Source: Asticcacaulis sp. MM231 | GTDB lineage: Bacteria; Pseudomonadota; Alphaproteobacteria; Caulobacterales; Caulobacteraceae | NCBI RefSeq assembly: GCF_964186625.1 | Contig: NZ_OZ075108.1 | Span: 2,758,501-2,822,500 of the forward strand | Reading direction: 5' to 3' | DNA: 64,000 nucleotides | Shown here: piece after piece, positions 41,818-51,428 of the stretch | How positions within the stretch are numbered: the stretch's first letter is position 1 | Layout: each line of letters opens with the position of its first letter | Notes under the pieces: model-generated | The model's input: only the letters and a program-made list of their open reading frames with translations | What the model was told of the DNA's origin: nothing | Database searches by the model: none | Made by a program: the position numbers and the translations under genes

Positions 41818-43101
41818 TTAATGCTCGCCACCATAGGCCTTTTCGATTTTCAGCGATTGCGTCACGCCCGTGGCCAGCCCCAGACAGAGGAGCATGCATA
41901 AGGCCGCCACCAGAAAGGCCGCGCCGCTATAGAGCATCGCCACGCCGGGCCTGGTCACCGTGGAGAGCACAAAGCCGAAGATCAGCGGCGCCACGATATT
42001 GCCAAGGGTCGTCAGGCTCATGTTCGCGCCCTGCAAGGTCCCCTGCTCTTTCGGATCGACCTTGCTGCTCATCAGCGACTGGATATTGGGCATGGCCAGA
42101 CCGCCGAGGCAACCAACCGAGATGAAGGCCACAAACACTATGCCGTTCGGGGCCAGACCATAACCGATATAGGCGATCAAAGAGGCGACAATGCCGATAT
42201 ACATGGCCTTGCGTTCACCGATCCATTTGGTGATCATGCCGGTCAGCCCGCCCTGCACGATGGCTGACAGGATACCGACCACGGCCAGCATGAGCCCGAC
42301 CTGCGTCGGTCCCCAGCCGAAGCGGTAACCGGCATAGAGCACCATCGTGGTCGGGAAGACGCTCTGGCCGAACATCAAAAGGAAATACATGAACGACAGG
42401 CGCATGACCTGCGCCGAGCGCGCCAGAAATTTGATGGCGCCGATCGGATTCGACGTATGGAAGCTGAACGGTTTGCGCTTTTCCTTCGGCAGCGATTCCG
42501 GCAGGACGAACAGGCCGTAGAGGAAGTTGCACAGGCTCAAGGCCGCAGCGAAGAAAAACGGATAGTGGTTGTTGCCATCAAACTGGATCGGTCCCCAGTG
42601 CAGGCCACCGCCCAGCACACCGCCGAGGCTGGGCCCGACCACAAAACCGACGCCAAAGGCCGCGCCCATCAGGCCGTAGACACTGGCGCGCTTTTCCGGC
42701 GCCGTGACATCGCTCATATAGGCGTAGGCGGTTGAAATGCTGGCCGAGGTGATGCCCGAGATGATCCGGCCCGCCAGCAGCCACCACAGGCCGGGCGCCA
42801 GCGCCATGAAAAGAAAATCGACGCCGGTGCCGAAGTTCGAGGCCAGAACGACTGGCCGCCGGCCGATGGCGTCGGACAGGCCGCCCTGGATCGGTGAGAA
42901 GATGAACTGCGCCAGCCCCCAGGCCGCGCCGAAGATGCCGGTCCACAGGCCGGCCTCGGACACCGAGCCGCCGAGGAAGGCCTTGATCAGATTGGGCAGC
43001 ACCGGAATGATCACCCCGATTGACAGCATATCGAGGAAGACCGTCACCAGAATAAAGGCGGCGGCGGCTTTGCGTGGGGCAGCTACAGGCATTTCCGACA
43101 T
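41818..43101 (-). CDS. MFS transporter, TetA/TCR-like
   Basis: 427 residues with about 12 membrane segments. The N-terminal FLDMLSIGVIIPVLPNLI, motif A in GGLSDAIGRRPVVLAS and the motif C region GAAFGVGFVVGPSLGGVLGG match the TetA-like drug:H+ antiporter branch (DHA1). It is an inner-membrane exporter; the substrate is unknown and tetracycline resistance should not be assumed. No tetR gene is beside it. It is followed by the DegP gene after about 90 nt that hold no feature. Confidence 0.85.
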   Translation of the reverse strand: MSEMPVAAPRKAAAAFILVTVFLDMLSIGVIIPVLPNLIKAFLGGSVSEAGLWTGIFGAAWGLAQFIFSPIQGGLSDAIGRRPVVLASNFGTGVDFLFMALAPGLWWLLAGRIISGITSASISTAYAYMSDVTAPEKRASVYGLMGAAFGVGFVVGPSLGGVLGGGLHWGPIQFDGNNHYPFFFAAALSLCNFLYGLFVLPESLPKEKRKPFSFHTSNPIGAIKFLARSAQVMRLSFMYFLLMFGQSVFPTTMVLYAGYRFGWGPTQVGLMLAVVGILSAIVQGGLTGMITKWIGERKAMYIGIVASLIAYIGYGLAPNGIVFVAFISVGCLGGLAMPNIQSLMSSKVDPKEQGTLQGANMSLTTLGNIVAPLIFGFVLSTVTRPGVAMLYSGAAFLVAALCMLLCLGLATGVTQSLKIEKAYGGEH

Positions 43102-43207
43102 GTCCGGTCTTTCTTGTTAGACAGGCTCTGTAGCGGAATTACGCCGATACGCCAAGTCAAGGCTCCGGTTCTAAGTTGCTGGCTGTCCGTTTCTGTCAGC
43201 AGGCATT

Positions 43208-43233
43208 AAAAAAGCCCCCGCGTGAACGGAGGC
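43208..43233 (-). terminator. rho-independent terminator of the 50-residue gene
   Basis: Stem GCCTCCG / CGGGGGC (one G.T pair) with a 6-nt loop, then TTTTTT on the minus strand, 25 nt past the stop of the small gene at 43258. Confidence 0.82.
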
Positions 43234-43257
43234 CTTTCCTACTGAACGGACTTTAGC

Positions 43258-43410
43258 TTAATCGCTGGTGCGGATACGATCCAGCACAGGCAAAGAGAAC
43301 AGCGGTGTCGTGGTATCGGCCTCCTGTCCTTGTTCCGGTGACAGGCTCATATCGCCTGACGCTTCCAGCGTCTGTTCGGCCGGGTCGGCGATAGCGTAAT
43401 CGTCAATCAT
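43258..43410 (-). CDS. small acidic protein (50 residues), unknown
   Basis: It starts at ATG 43410 behind a near-ideal AAGGAGGGTAAC ribosome site and ends at a strong terminator, so it is very likely expressed. The protein is acidic (starts MIDDYAIADPAEQ, ends LPVLDRIRTSD), without a signal peptide, membrane segment or Cys. It has no recognised domain. No modification enzymes of peptide natural products lie nearby, so a peptide-precursor role is not supported. It is monocistronic. Confidence 0.68.
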   Translation of the reverse strand: MIDDYAIADPAEQTLEASGDMSLSPEQGQEADTTTPLFSLPVLDRIRTSD

Positions 43411-43575
43411 GTTACCCTCCTTGAAATGCGATGAACTCAAAAGACAGGGCGCACAGGGCCTTGCCTAGACTAAATGTTAACCGTCTTTTTATGAAACGCG
43501 AAATAACGCTTCATGACGTTTGATCACGCCTCCGTTAACAGATGTAACCAAATCGTAAAAATGGGTGCAGCGCAA

Positions 43576-43603
43576 TAAAAAACCCCCGGCGAACCGGGGG
43601 TTT
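43576..43603 (-). terminator. terminator at the end of the ribosomal cluster (after rplQ)
   Basis: Stem AACCCCCGG / CCGGGGGTT with a 4-nt loop followed on the minus strand by TTTTATT, 27 nt past the rplQ stop. Confidence 0.9.
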
Positions 43604-43629
43604 CTAAGGATTGACCTGTGGGTCGAAAC

Positions 43630-44046
43630 CTATTCTTCGTCGCCAGCGGCTTCATACACCGGACCGGAGTCGAGGCCCTTGGCGGCTTCGTCGCGATCGA
43701 CGAATTCGATGATCGCCATCGGGGCGTTATCGCCGTGGCGGAAGCCAGCCTTCATGATGCGGATATAGCCGCCGTTACGATCGGCGTAGCGCTTGCCGAG
43801 GACGTCAAACAGCTTGCCGACCTGAGTCACGTCGCGGACGCGCGAAATGGCGATGCGGCGGTCGTGCAGGGTGCCCGACTTGGCCAGGGTCACCAGCTTC
43901 TCGACGAAGGGACGGATTTCCTTGGCCTTCGGCAGGGTGGTGACGATTTGTTCGTGCTTGATAAGCGAAGCTGCCATGTTGGCGAACATGGCGATACGGT
44001 GCGAAGACGTGCGACCGAGTTTGCGATGGCCTGAACCGTGACGCAT
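43630..44046 (-). CDS. rplQ: 50S ribosomal protein L17
   Basis: 138 residues; [20 protein letters not shown] at the start is the invariant L17 N-terminus. The acidic C-terminal tail ([11 protein letters not shown]) is usual for alphaproteobacteria. It is the last gene of the cluster. It is separated from rpoA by 244 nt containing a terminator-like hairpin, so it may have its own promoter or receive only part of the upstream transcription. Confidence 0.97.
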   Translation of the reverse strand: MRHGSGHRKLGRTSSHRIAMFANMAASLIKHEQIVTTLPKAKEIRPFVEKLVTLAKSGTLHDRRIAISRVRDVTQVGKLFDVLGKRYADRNGGYIRIMKAGFRHGDNAPMAIIEFVDRDEAAKGLDSGPVYEAAGDEE

Positions 44047-44232
44047 AATAAATTCTCCAAAAGACCAGCGGCACGCAGCGCGTCCAGTCTCCCAAAAGCG
44101 AGCCTGAAAACAAAGGTCAGCAACCGATCGGCCCCTGCCCGTTCCAGACGTCCAAGCGAAATGCCTGGAAATTACCGCGACAAGGTTTTGGTCTTTCGCG
44201 GCAAGTCAGAAACTGAAAAAAAACAGTTCCTA

Positions 44233-44270
44233 AAAATAGGAAGCCCGGATGATTGCTCGGCCGGGCTTCC
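44233..44270 (-). terminator. terminator-like hairpin between rpoA and rplQ
   Basis: A perfect 10-bp stem (GGAAGCCCGG / CCGGGCTTCC) with a 12-nt loop followed on the minus strand by TATTTTTAGG. It lies 20 nt after the rpoA stop and before rplQ, where most bacteria have an uninterrupted operon. Confidence 0.75.
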
Positions 44271-44290
44271 CTTAACTTATAGCAGAAATT

Positions 44291-45307
44291 CTAGATTTGA
44301 TCTTCGAATTTCTTGGCCAAGTCTTCAACGTTTTCCGGCGGCCAGTTCGGGATATCCATGCCGAGGCTCAGGTTCATGGAAGCAAGAACTTCCTTGATTT
44401 CGTTGAGCGACTTGCGGCCGAAGTTCGGCGTGCGAAGCATTTCGGATTCCGTCTTGAGGATAAGATCGCCGATGTAGACGATGTTATCGTTCTTGAGGCA
44501 GTTGGCCGAACGGACCGACAGTTCGAGTTCGTCGACCTTCTTGAGCAGGGCCGGATTGAACGGCAGCTCAGGCTTACCTTCTTCGACCACAGGAGCCTTT
44601 GGCTCTTCGAAGGTGATGAAGATTTGCAGTTGATCCTGCAGGATGCGCGCCGCGAAAGCGACAGCGTCAACCGGCGTGATTGCCGCATTGGTTTCGACGT
44701 CCAGGATGAGCTTGTCCTTGTCGAGCCATTGACCGTGACGGGTCGGCTCAACGCGATAGGCCACCTTCTTCACCGGCGAATAGAGCGCATCGACGGCGAT
44801 GAGGCCGATCGGGGCGTCTTCCGGACGGTTCTGATCGGCGGGAACATAACCCTTGCCGTTCTGGATGGTGAATTCCATACGCACAGAGGCGCCCTCGTCC
44901 AGCGTGCAGATCACGTGGTCGGGGTTGAGGACTTCGATATCGGCAGGCACATCAATCTGGCCGGCGGTGACCGGACCAGCACCCGACGCGCGCAGAACCA
45001 TGCGCTTCGGACCTTCGGCGTGCATGCGCAGCGCCAGTTGCTTGATGTTCAGGATAATGTCGACGACGTCTTCGCGGACGCCTTCGATGGAGGAGAATTC
45101 GTGCACCACGCCGTCAATCTGGACGGAGGTGACAGCCGCGCCTTGCAGCGAGGAGAGGAGTACGCGACGCAGCGCGTTACCGAGGGTCACGCCAAAACCG
45201 CGCTCCAGAGGCTCCGCGACAAGACGCATCTTGCGCGAAGGATCGGAACCCGCTTCGACTTGTGGCTTCTCGGGACGAATAAGCTGTTGCCAGTTTCTTT
45301 CGATCAT
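44291..45307 (-). CDS. rpoA: RNA polymerase alpha subunit
   Basis: 338 residues. The N-terminal dimerisation domain shows [20 protein letters not shown] and the C-terminal domain [20 protein letters not shown] with [14 protein letters not shown], which contacts UP elements and activators. Length is normal. It starts behind the AAAGAAACTGGC region after rpsK and is followed by a terminator-like hairpin. Confidence 0.98.
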   Translation of the reverse strand: MIERNWQQLIRPEKPQVEAGSDPSRKMRLVAEPLERGFGVTLGNALRRVLLSSLQGAAVTSVQIDGVVHEFSSIEGVREDVVDIILNIKQLALRMHAEGPKRMVLRASGAGPVTAGQIDVPADIEVLNPDHVICTLDEGASVRMEFTIQNGKGYVPADQNRPEDAPIGLIAVDALYSPVKKVAYRVEPTRHGQWLDKDKLILDVETNAAITPVDAVAFAARILQDQLQIFITFEEPKAPVVEEGKPELPFNPALLKKVDELELSVRSANCLKNDNIVYIGDLILKTESEMLRTPNFGRKSLNEIKEVLASMNLSLGMDIPNWPPENVEDLAKKFEDQI

Positions 45308-45379
45308 TTACGTCCCTCAAGACAGGAAAGGTCGCCCTGCCAAATCGGCAGAGCGACTAAAAAAATAGGGAATAATAAA

Positions 45380-45769
45380 TTAAACGCGACGACGCTTCGG
45401 CGGACGGCAGCCGTTGTGCGGGATCGGGGTCACATCACGGATTGTGGTGATGGTGAAGCCGACAGCCTGCAGGGCGCGCAGAGCCAATTCACGGCCCGAA
45501 CCCGGACCGGCGACGCTGACTTCCAAAGTCTTGACACCGTGCTCGATGGCTTTCTTGCCAGCGTCTTCGGCAGCAACCTGAGCGGCGTAAGGGGTGCTTT
45601 TACGCGAGCCCTTGAAGCCCATGGTGCCAGCCGACGACCAGGACACGGTATTGCCTTGCGCGTCGGTGATCGTGATCATGGTGTTGTTGAACGAGGCGTT
45701 GACGTGAGCCACACCCGAGGTGATGTTCTTGCGTTCGCGCTTTTTAACGCGGGAAGGTTCTTTAGCCAT
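45380..45769 (-). CDS. rpsK: 30S ribosomal protein S11
   Basis: 129 residues; [20 protein letters not shown] and [18 protein letters not shown] at the end identify S11, part of the platform near the mRNA exit. It sits between rpsM (15 nt upstream) and rpoA, the standard alpha-operon order; rpsD is not in this operon, as is usual in alphaproteobacteria. Confidence 0.97.
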   Translation of the reverse strand: MAKEPSRVKKRERKNITSGVAHVNASFNNTMITITDAQGNTVSWSSAGTMGFKGSRKSTPYAAQVAAEDAGKKAIEHGVKTLEVSVAGPGSGRELALRALQAVGFTITTIRDVTPIPHNGCRPPKRRRV

Positions 45770-45784
45770 TGGTCAGACTATTCC

Positions 45785-46153
45785 TTACTTCTTCTTGCCG
45801 GCGATGGGCTTCGCCGGGCCTTTGCGCGTACGCGCATTGGTGTGAGTACGCTGACCGCGCACGGGCAGACCCTTACGGTGACGCAGGCCGCGGTAGCAGG
45901 CCAGGTCCATAAGGCGCTTGATGTTCATGGAAACTTCACGGCGCAGATCGCCCTCGACCGTATAGTCACGATCGATGGTTTCGCGGATTTGCAGCACTTC
46001 GGCATCCGAAAGCTGATTGACGCGGCGCGCATCTTCGATGCCGACCTTCTGAACAATCTCTTCAGCGTGCTTGGCGCCGATGCCGTGAATATATTGAAGC
46101 GCGATCACTACGCGCTTGTTGGTCGGAATATTGACGCCTGCAATACGGGCCAC
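45785..46153 (-). CDS. rpsM: 30S ribosomal protein S13
   Basis: 122 residues from GTG 46153, preceded by AGGAG 9 nt upstream; the family N-terminus [15 protein letters not shown] fixes this start although the frame stays open to 46228. The tail [21 protein letters not shown] is cut here to its family sense: a basic end that reaches the tRNA sites. First gene of the alpha block, after a 321-nt gap from adk. Confidence 0.96.
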   Translation of the reverse strand: MARIAGVNIPTNKRVVIALQYIHGIGAKHAEEIVQKVGIEDARRVNQLSDAEVLQIRETIDRDYTVEGDLRREVSMNIKRLMDLACYRGLRHRKGLPVRGQRTHTNARTRKGPAKPIAGKKK

Positions 46154-46474
46154 TTGAGGTATCTCCTGCAACGCATTCCGCAGAACACGTCTAAAAAACG
46201 AAAGGTGACACGTATGCCTCCCGGTCACCCCGAATAGTCAGGCCGACCGTGATTCATACGCGCGATTTCGCGGAAGCTGCCCTTATAGAAGGGTTTTGGC
46301 TCCCGTCAATGGTTTAGTTTTAAAAAAGCAAGCCAAACGAAGTCTGGTTATACTTTTTTAATCTTATCTGAATGCTCGGCGCCAAAGGTGCTTCGCATCG
46401 CCGTCTTTTGGGCAGATGCCCGTACCAAGGATCGCTTTCACGACCTCTGGCGAATCTCGTTTCAGGCCTGAGCC
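46154..46474 (-). promoter_or_regulatory. adk-rpsM intergenic region with a weak terminator-like hairpin
   Basis: This is the longest gap inside the ribosomal cluster (321 nt). Around 46322-46345 the minus strand reads CCAGAC-TTC-GTTTGG followed by CTTGCTTTTTT, a possible terminator for the adk transcript. The remaining stretch probably holds a promoter for rpsM-rpsK-rpoA. No reading frame is convincing. Confidence 0.45.
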
Positions 46475-47035
46475 TTAGGCCAGCGCCCCTTCGATACGGG
46501 CAGCGACATGTTCCACCGCCCCCATACCGTCGATTTCGTAAAGCTTGCCCTGCGCCGCGTAGTAAGGCAGCAGCGGCGCGGTCTGGGCATTGTAAGCCGC
46601 CAGACGCACCTTATAGGCTTCCGGATTGTCATCCGAACGACCTTCTTCGGCGAAGCGGGTTTCAATCCGGGTCACCAGGGCCTGCTCGTCCACCTTGAGG
46701 CGGACAACCTTGTCGATCTTCGCGCCGCGCTCACCAAGCATGGCGTCGAGGGCTTCGGCCTGCGCCACTGTCCGCGGGAAACCGTCGAAGATAGCCCCAC
46801 CGGCGGCTTCAGCGGCCGGCAAATTTTCCTTGATCAGGTCGATCACGATCTCATCCGAAACCAGACCACCCGTGGCCAGAATATCCTTGACCTTGAGGCC
46901 AAGTTCGCTTTCCGCCTTGATCGCGGCCCGCAGCATGTCGCCCGTCGAGAGCTGAACCATGCCGCGCGTCGTGACCAGACGCTTTGCTTGCGTACCCTTA
47001 CCCGCCGCGGGGGGACCAAACAGGATGATGTTCAT
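46475..47035 (-). CDS. adk: adenylate kinase
   Basis: 186 residues. The P-loop is in ILFGPPAAGKGTQAKRL; FDGFPRTVAQAEALD and the Arg-rich RIETRFAEEGRSDDN lid region follow. The lid is the short form without a zinc domain, and the C-terminus is short, as in most alphaproteobacteria. It interconverts ATP + AMP and 2 ADP. Its ATG overlaps the secY stop by 4 nt (ATGA), indicating translational coupling. Confidence 0.97.
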   Translation of the reverse strand: MNIILFGPPAAGKGTQAKRLVTTRGMVQLSTGDMLRAAIKAESELGLKVKDILATGGLVSDEIVIDLIKENLPAAEAAGGAIFDGFPRTVAQAEALDAMLGERGAKIDKVVRLKVDEQALVTRIETRFAEEGRSDDNPEAYKVRLAAYNAQTAPLLPYYAAQGKLYEIDGMGAVEHVAARIEGALA

Positions 47036-48417
47036 CGGCCGATCCTTCCGCGGGTGCCGGCGGCTGCCGACTTGCTGCCCGTCTTGAGCTTGGATTTTTT
47101 GATCAGGCCATCATACTGGTGGGCCAGAAGATGAGACTGGATTTGCGCCACGGTATCCATGGTCACGGTCACGACGATCAGGATCGAGGTGCCGCCGAAG
47201 TAGAAGCTGTTGCCCAGCGCTGAAATCATGAATTCCGGCAGAAGACAGACGATGGTGATGTAGGCCGCACCAAGAACCGTAATGCGGGTCAGCACGAAAT
47301 CGAGATATTCCGCCGTGCGCTTGCCAGGGCGAATGCCCGGCAGGAAGCCGCCGTACTTGCGCAGGTTTTCCGCCGTCTCGTCCGGATTGAAGACCAGCGA
47401 GGTATAGAGGAAGGTGAAGAAGATGATCATGGCCGCGTAGAGGATCATGAAGATTGGGTGGCCGTGCGTCAGTTGCGCGCTCATCGACGGCAGCCATTGC
47501 AACCAGCTCGGGATCTTGTCCGGATTCTGACCAACGAAAGCCAGGACGGAGGTCGGCATCAGCAGCAGCGACGAGGCGAAGATCGGCGGAATAACACCGG
47601 CCGTATTGACCTTCAGCGGCATGAACGACAATTCGCCGCCCATGATCTTGTTGCCAACCTGGCGCTTCGGATACTGCACCAGCAGACGGCGCTGCGAGCG
47701 CTCCATGAGCACAATAAAGACGATGGCGGCGATCAGGACAGCGACGATAAGGATCAACGACACCGGCTGGATATCACCAGTCGAACCCATGCTGAGCAGG
47801 CTGCCGACAGTCTTCGGCAAAACCGCTACGATACCAGCGAAGATGATCATGGACGAACCGTTACCGATGCCACGCGAGGTGATCTGCTCACCCAGCCACA
47901 TCAGGAACAGTGTGCCACCGGTCAGGGTGGCCACAGCCGTGATAAGGAAGAAGGGGCCGGACTGGATGGCCAGGCCTGAGGTCTGCATGGCAGACGCAAT
48001 ACCGAAGGACTGGATCAGAGCCAGGACGACAGTCAGATAGCGGGTATATTGATTGAGTTGCTTGCGGCCGGCTTCGCCGCCTTCCTTGCGCAGCTTTTCC
48101 CACGGCGCATAGACGGAGCCCATAAGCTGGACAATAATAGAGGCCGAAATGTAGGGCATCAGGTTCAGCGCGAACACCGCCATGCGCTCAACGGCGCCCC
48201 CGGCGAACATGTTCATCATGCCGAAAATGCCGTTCGACTGACCGGAGAAGGCCTGCGAGAAAGCCGCCATATTAATGCCCGGCAGCGGCACATAGGTGCC
48301 GAGACGGTAGACGATCAGCGCGCCGAGCGTAAAGAGCAAACGCTTGTGCAGATCAGTCGCCTTGGAAAAGGCGCCGAAATTCATATTGGCGGCGAGTTGT
48401 TCAGCAGCAGAAGCCAT
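47032..48417 (-). CDS. secY: preprotein translocase subunit SecY
   Basis: 461 residues from ATG 48417 (GAGG 5 nt upstream); 16 more codons are open upstream but unlike SecY. There are ten membrane segments. Plug and pore features are TYVPLPGINMAAF and, in loop 5, FLPGIRPGKRTAEYLDFVL. SecY forms the protein-conducting channel with SecE and SecG. A hairpin (TTGGCCGGG / CCCGGCCAA, 48565-48587) lies in the 180-nt gap between rplO and secY. Confidence 0.97.
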   Translation of the reverse strand: MASAAEQLAANMNFGAFSKATDLHKRLLFTLGALIVYRLGTYVPLPGINMAAFSQAFSGQSNGIFGMMNMFAGGAVERMAVFALNLMPYISASIIVQLMGSVYAPWEKLRKEGGEAGRKQLNQYTRYLTVVLALIQSFGIASAMQTSGLAIQSGPFFLITAVATLTGGTLFLMWLGEQITSRGIGNGSSMIIFAGIVAVLPKTVGSLLSMGSTGDIQPVSLILIVAVLIAAIVFIVLMERSQRRLLVQYPKRQVGNKIMGGELSFMPLKVNTAGVIPPIFASSLLLMPTSVLAFVGQNPDKIPSWLQWLPSMSAQLTHGHPIFMILYAAMIIFFTFLYTSLVFNPDETAENLRKYGGFLPGIRPGKRTAEYLDFVLTRITVLGAAYITIVCLLPEFMISALGNSFYFGGTSILIVVTVTMDTVAQIQSHLLAHQYDGLIKKSKLKTGSKSAAAGTRGRIGR

Positions 48418-48597
48418 AAAGTCCTCAAATTCGCATGGGGCGCCAGCGCCCTTATGATCACCCAAAAGGGTCGGATGGGGTTATATGCAATTCTTGAGAA
48501 ACCGCCCTCACCCATTCCGACCCATATGGGGTACGCATGTCGAAACGTCAAATGCACGACATACTTGGCCGGGCATAACCCGGCCAATCAGTTTGGC

Positions 48598-49128
48598 TTA
48601 AGCCTTGCGCGCAGCCTTGGCAGCGGCGACCTTTTCGGCGCGAGCGACGACCTTGGCTTCGACTTCGGTACGCTTTTGCACGACCGAGCCACCCGCCGCT
48701 TCCACGGCCTTGATGGCGCCGGCGGAAGCGGAATAGACCTTAAGCGACAGCTTCGCGGTCAGTTCACCTTCGCCGAGCAGACGCACGCCGTCGAGTTCAC
48801 GACGGATGACACCGGCAGCAACCAGGACAGCCGCATCGATGTCGCCCTTGGCGTCGAGCTTGCCGGCGTCGATCGCCTGTTGCAGGCGCCACAGGTTCAC
48901 TTCAGCGAACTTGAGGGCGAAAGGATTGTTGAAACCGCGCTTGGGCATGCGCATGTACAGCGGCATCTGGCCGCCTTCGAAGCCGAGGAGCGAAACGCCC
49001 GAACGGGACTTCTGCCCCTTGACGCCGCGACCGGCGGTCTTGCCCTTGCCCGAACCGGGGCCACGGCCAACGCGCATACGGCCCTTGGTGGAGCCAGGAT
49101 TGTCGCGGAGTTCATTCAACTTTGTCAT
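48598..49128 (-). CDS. rplO: 50S ribosomal protein L15
   Basis: 176 residues. The glycine-rich start [20 protein letters not shown] and [17 protein letters not shown] identify L15, a late-assembling 23S rRNA protein. The C-terminal end is longer than in E. coli and Ala/Lys-rich ([15 protein letters not shown]), common in alphaproteobacteria. It lies between rpmD and secY with unusually large gaps on both sides (192 and 180 nt). Confidence 0.97.
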   Translation of the reverse strand: MTKLNELRDNPGSTKGRMRVGRGPGSGKGKTAGRGVKGQKSRSGVSLLGFEGGQMPLYMRMPKRGFNNPFALKFAEVNLWRLQQAIDAGKLDAKGDIDAAVLVAAGVIRRELDGVRLLGEGELTAKLSLKVYSASAGAIKAVEAAGGSVVQKRTEVEAKVVARAEKVAAAKAARKA

Positions 49129-49320
49129 CGTTTTGCCTTTTTTGCTGCCCCATCGCTTCTCTGCTTGAGGGCACTGATGAATAATGCGCTGGTCAGGAGA
49201 CCAACTCGGCTTGAAAAATAATTTGCCCTTTTTAAGAGCAAAGAAGCGCGCCTGTTACAGCACGCTCCAGAAGAGATCAAGCCCGTCAGCCGATTTTGTC
49301 AGCGGACGGGCTCAAATCTT

Positions 49321-49497
49321 TTACTCAACAATCGCTACCATGTGAGCGACCTTGGCGATCATGCCGCGAACCGAGGGGGTGTCTTCCAGAACGGAGACAC
49401 GGCCCATCTTGTTCAGGCCGAGACCGGCGAGCGTGGCGCGCTGGTCCTTGGTACGACGGATCGGCGAACCGGTTTGCTTAATCGTAACAGTAGCCAT
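49321..49497 (-). CDS. rpmD: 50S ribosomal protein L30
   Basis: 58 residues read directly from the minus strand between ATG 49497 and TAA 49321. It begins [15 protein letters not shown] and contains [18 protein letters not shown], the L30 signature. Its start is 3 nt downstream of the rpsE stop, so the two are translationally close. Length is typical. Confidence 0.96.
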   Translation of the reverse strand: MATVTIKQTGSPIRRTKDQRATLAGLGLNKMGRVSVLEDTPSVRGMIAKVAHMVAIVE

Positions 49498-49500
49498 CTC

Positions 49501-50070
49501 TTAACCCTCCAGCGATTCAGGCGACGAAGCGCCATCGGCACGGCTCTTCAGAAGGTCACCGACCTTCTTGCCGCGCTTCGAGGCGATCTGACGGGGCGAC
49601 GATTGCACCTTCAGAGCTTCGAACGTGGCGCGAACCATGTTGTAGGGGTTCGACGAGCCCATGGACTTGGCGACGACGTCCGAAACACCGAGGGTTTCGA
49701 GAACGGCACGCATCGGACCACCCGCGATGACGCCGGTGCCCGGAGGGGCCGCACGCATCTGGATCTTGCCGGCGCCCCAACGGCCGTAACCATCATGGTG
49801 CAGGGTGCGGGATTCGCGCAAAGGCACGCGGATCAGGGACTTCTTGGCTTCTTCGGTCGCCTTGCGGATGGCTTCAGGCACTTCGCGCGCCTTGCCATGA
49901 CCGTAGCCGACGCGGCCTTTTTGGTCACCAACGACCATCAGGGCTGCAAACGAGAAGCGACGACCACCCTTGACGGTGGCGGCGACGCGGTTGATAGCGA
50001 CCAGCTTTTCAACGAATTCCGAAGGTTCTTCGTTGCGGTCGCGGGAGCGGTTTTCGCTAGGACGGGCCAT
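49501..50070 (-). CDS. rpsE: 30S ribosomal protein S5
   Basis: 189 residues. [20 protein letters not shown] and [20 protein letters not shown] mark the double-stranded RNA-binding half; [19 protein letters not shown] the second half. S5 affects decoding accuracy. The C-terminal tail is slightly extended and Ser-rich. It is flanked by rplR and rpmD in standard spc order. Confidence 0.97.
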   Translation of the reverse strand: MARPSENRSRDRNEEPSEFVEKLVAINRVAATVKGGRRFSFAALMVVGDQKGRVGYGHGKAREVPEAIRKATEEAKKSLIRVPLRESRTLHHDGYGRWGAGKIQMRAAPPGTGVIAGGPMRAVLETLGVSDVVAKSMGSSNPYNMVRATFEALKVQSSPRQIASKRGKKVGDLLKSRADGASSPESLEG

Positions 50071-50081
50071 GAACGATTCCC

Positions 50082-50435
50082 TTAGAAGTTAAGACCGGCT
50101 TCACGCGCGGCTTCCGCCAGCGCCTTCACCCGACCGTGATAGATGTAGCCACCGCGATCGAACACGACGTCCTTGACGCCTTTTTCGATGGCGCGTTGCG
50201 CAACCAGCTTGCCGACTTCCGTAGCCGCGGCAGCATCCGAACCCTGCTTCTTGCCGCTTTCCAGCGACGAAGCGGACACGATGGTCACGCCACTCTGGTC
50301 ATCAATGACCTGAGCGTAGATGTTTTTGTCCGAACGGAACACCGACAAACGCGGGCGGCCGTTGGAGAGCTTCTTGAGGCGCGTACGGTTACGTTGCGCG
50401 CGACGAGCCATTTGTTCACGAGGAGACAGAGCCAT
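50082..50435 (-). CDS. rplR: 50S ribosomal protein L18
   Basis: 117 residues. [20 protein letters not shown] and [20 protein letters not shown] identify L18, which binds 5S rRNA with L5. The ATG lies 3 nt past the true rplF stop, so L18 synthesis would normally be coupled to L6; the premature stop in rplF could therefore also lower L18 translation. Confidence 0.97.
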   Translation of the reverse strand: MALSPREQMARRAQRNRTRLKKLSNGRPRLSVFRSDKNIYAQVIDDQSGVTIVSASSLESGKKQGSDAAAATEVGKLVAQRAIEKGVKDVVFDRGGYIYHGRVKALAEAAREAGLNF

Positions 50436-50438
50436 GAC

Positions 50439-50972
50439 TTACTTCTTCTTGCCTTCCTTGCGGCGAACCTTTTCGCCAGCATACTTAACGCCCTTGCCCT
50501 TGTAAGGCTCAGGCGGACGGATCTTGCGGATCTTAGCCGCCAGTTCACCGACCAGTTGCTTGTCGATGCCCTAAATCTTCACTTCCGTCTGCTTCGGCAC
50601 CACGAAGGTGATACCCGCGGGCGGGTCGATGATGACAGGGTGCGAGAAGCCGAGCGACAGTTCCAGCTTGTTGCCTTGCAGGGCTGCGCGATAACCAACG
50701 CCGACCATTTCCAGGCTCTGCTCGAAACCTTCGGTCACGCCCTTCACCATATTGGCGATCAGCGTGCGCGACAGGCCCCACATCGAACGGTGGCGAGCGG
50801 TTTCGCCACGCGGCGAAACGCTTAGGCTTGCGCCGTCTTGCTTGACTTCGATTTCTTCAACAACAGTCCAGCTCTGGACGCCCTTGGGGCCCTTCACCGA
50901 AATGTCTTGCCCGATCAGCGTGATAGTCACGCCGGCCGGGACTGCGATGGCTTTTTTACCAATCCGGGACAT
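50439..50972 (-). pseudogene. rplF: 50S ribosomal protein L6 gene with an in-frame TAG
   Basis: From ATG 50972 the frame gives a normal L6 N-terminal domain and most of the second domain ([28 protein letters not shown]). It then meets TAG at 50573-50571, codon 134. The same frame continues without interruption: [40 protein letters not shown], to TAA at 50439, which would give the standard 177 residues. The missing 44 residues include the most conserved L6 block near the sarcin-ricin loop. The change is one base, for instance TCG to TAG. All neighbours are intact. L6 is normally essential, so a sequence error, a suppressor or a true truncation must be distinguished. Confidence 0.92.
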
Positions 50973-51014
50973 TTTAAAACTTTCTAATGCCTTAAGTGTC
51001 CTCGGCCGTGTCTA

Positions 51015-51413
51015 TTAATAGACGCGGCAGAGAACTTCACCACCCACGTTGTTTTCGCGGGCGTTGTTGTCAGACATGACGCCCTTGGGCGTCGACAAGA
51101 TCGAGATACCCAGGCCGTTCTTTACCGGCTTCAGGTCCTTGATCGACGAATAGACACGACGACCGGGCTTGGACACGCGGGAGATTTCCGCGATGACCGG
51201 CGCGCCGTCGAAGTACTTCAGTTCGATTTCGAACTGCGGGAATTCACCAGGTGTTTCCACGACTTCGTAACCACGGATGTAGCCTTCGTCCTTCAGGACG
51301 TCGAGTACGTGGGCACGCAGCTTGGAAGCCGGGGTGAGCACCTTCGAACGCTTGCGCATGGCAGCGTTCTTGATACGGGCGATCATATCGCTCAGAGGAT
51401 CATTGACGAACAT
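51015..51413 (-). CDS. rpsH: 30S ribosomal protein S8
   Basis: 132 residues. [20 protein letters not shown] at the N-terminus and [20 protein letters not shown] at the C-terminus are S8 signatures. In E. coli S8 represses the spc operon by binding its mRNA; whether this holds here is unknown. It sits between rpsN and rplF in standard order. Confidence 0.97.
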   Translation of the reverse strand: MFVNDPLSDMIARIKNAAMRKRSKVLTPASKLRAHVLDVLKDEGYIRGYEVVETPGEFPQFEIELKYFDGAPVIAEISRVSKPGRRVYSSIKDLKPVKNGLGISILSTPKGVMSDNNARENNVGGEVLCRVY

Positions 51414-51428
51414 TCTATATCCTCCTTC

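Noticed and set aside
41818..43101. Tetracycline resistance determinant
   Set aside because: The protein belongs to the TetA-like branch, but there is no tetR or mobile context, so resistance cannot be claimed.
43258..43410. Lasso-peptide or other RiPP precursor, given that Asticcacaulis makes such peptides
   Set aside because: No leader-core pattern and no maturation, protease or transporter gene specific to such peptides is adjacent.
44297..46237. 646-codon plus-strand frame across rpoA, rpsK and rpsM
   Set aside because: Complement of three conserved genes; typical GC-rich antisense artefact.
50571..50573. Recoded TAG (pyrrolysine or another special residue) in rplF
   Set aside because: L6 proteins have no such residue, no recoding element is seen, and TAG serves as an ordinary stop in neighbouring genes.
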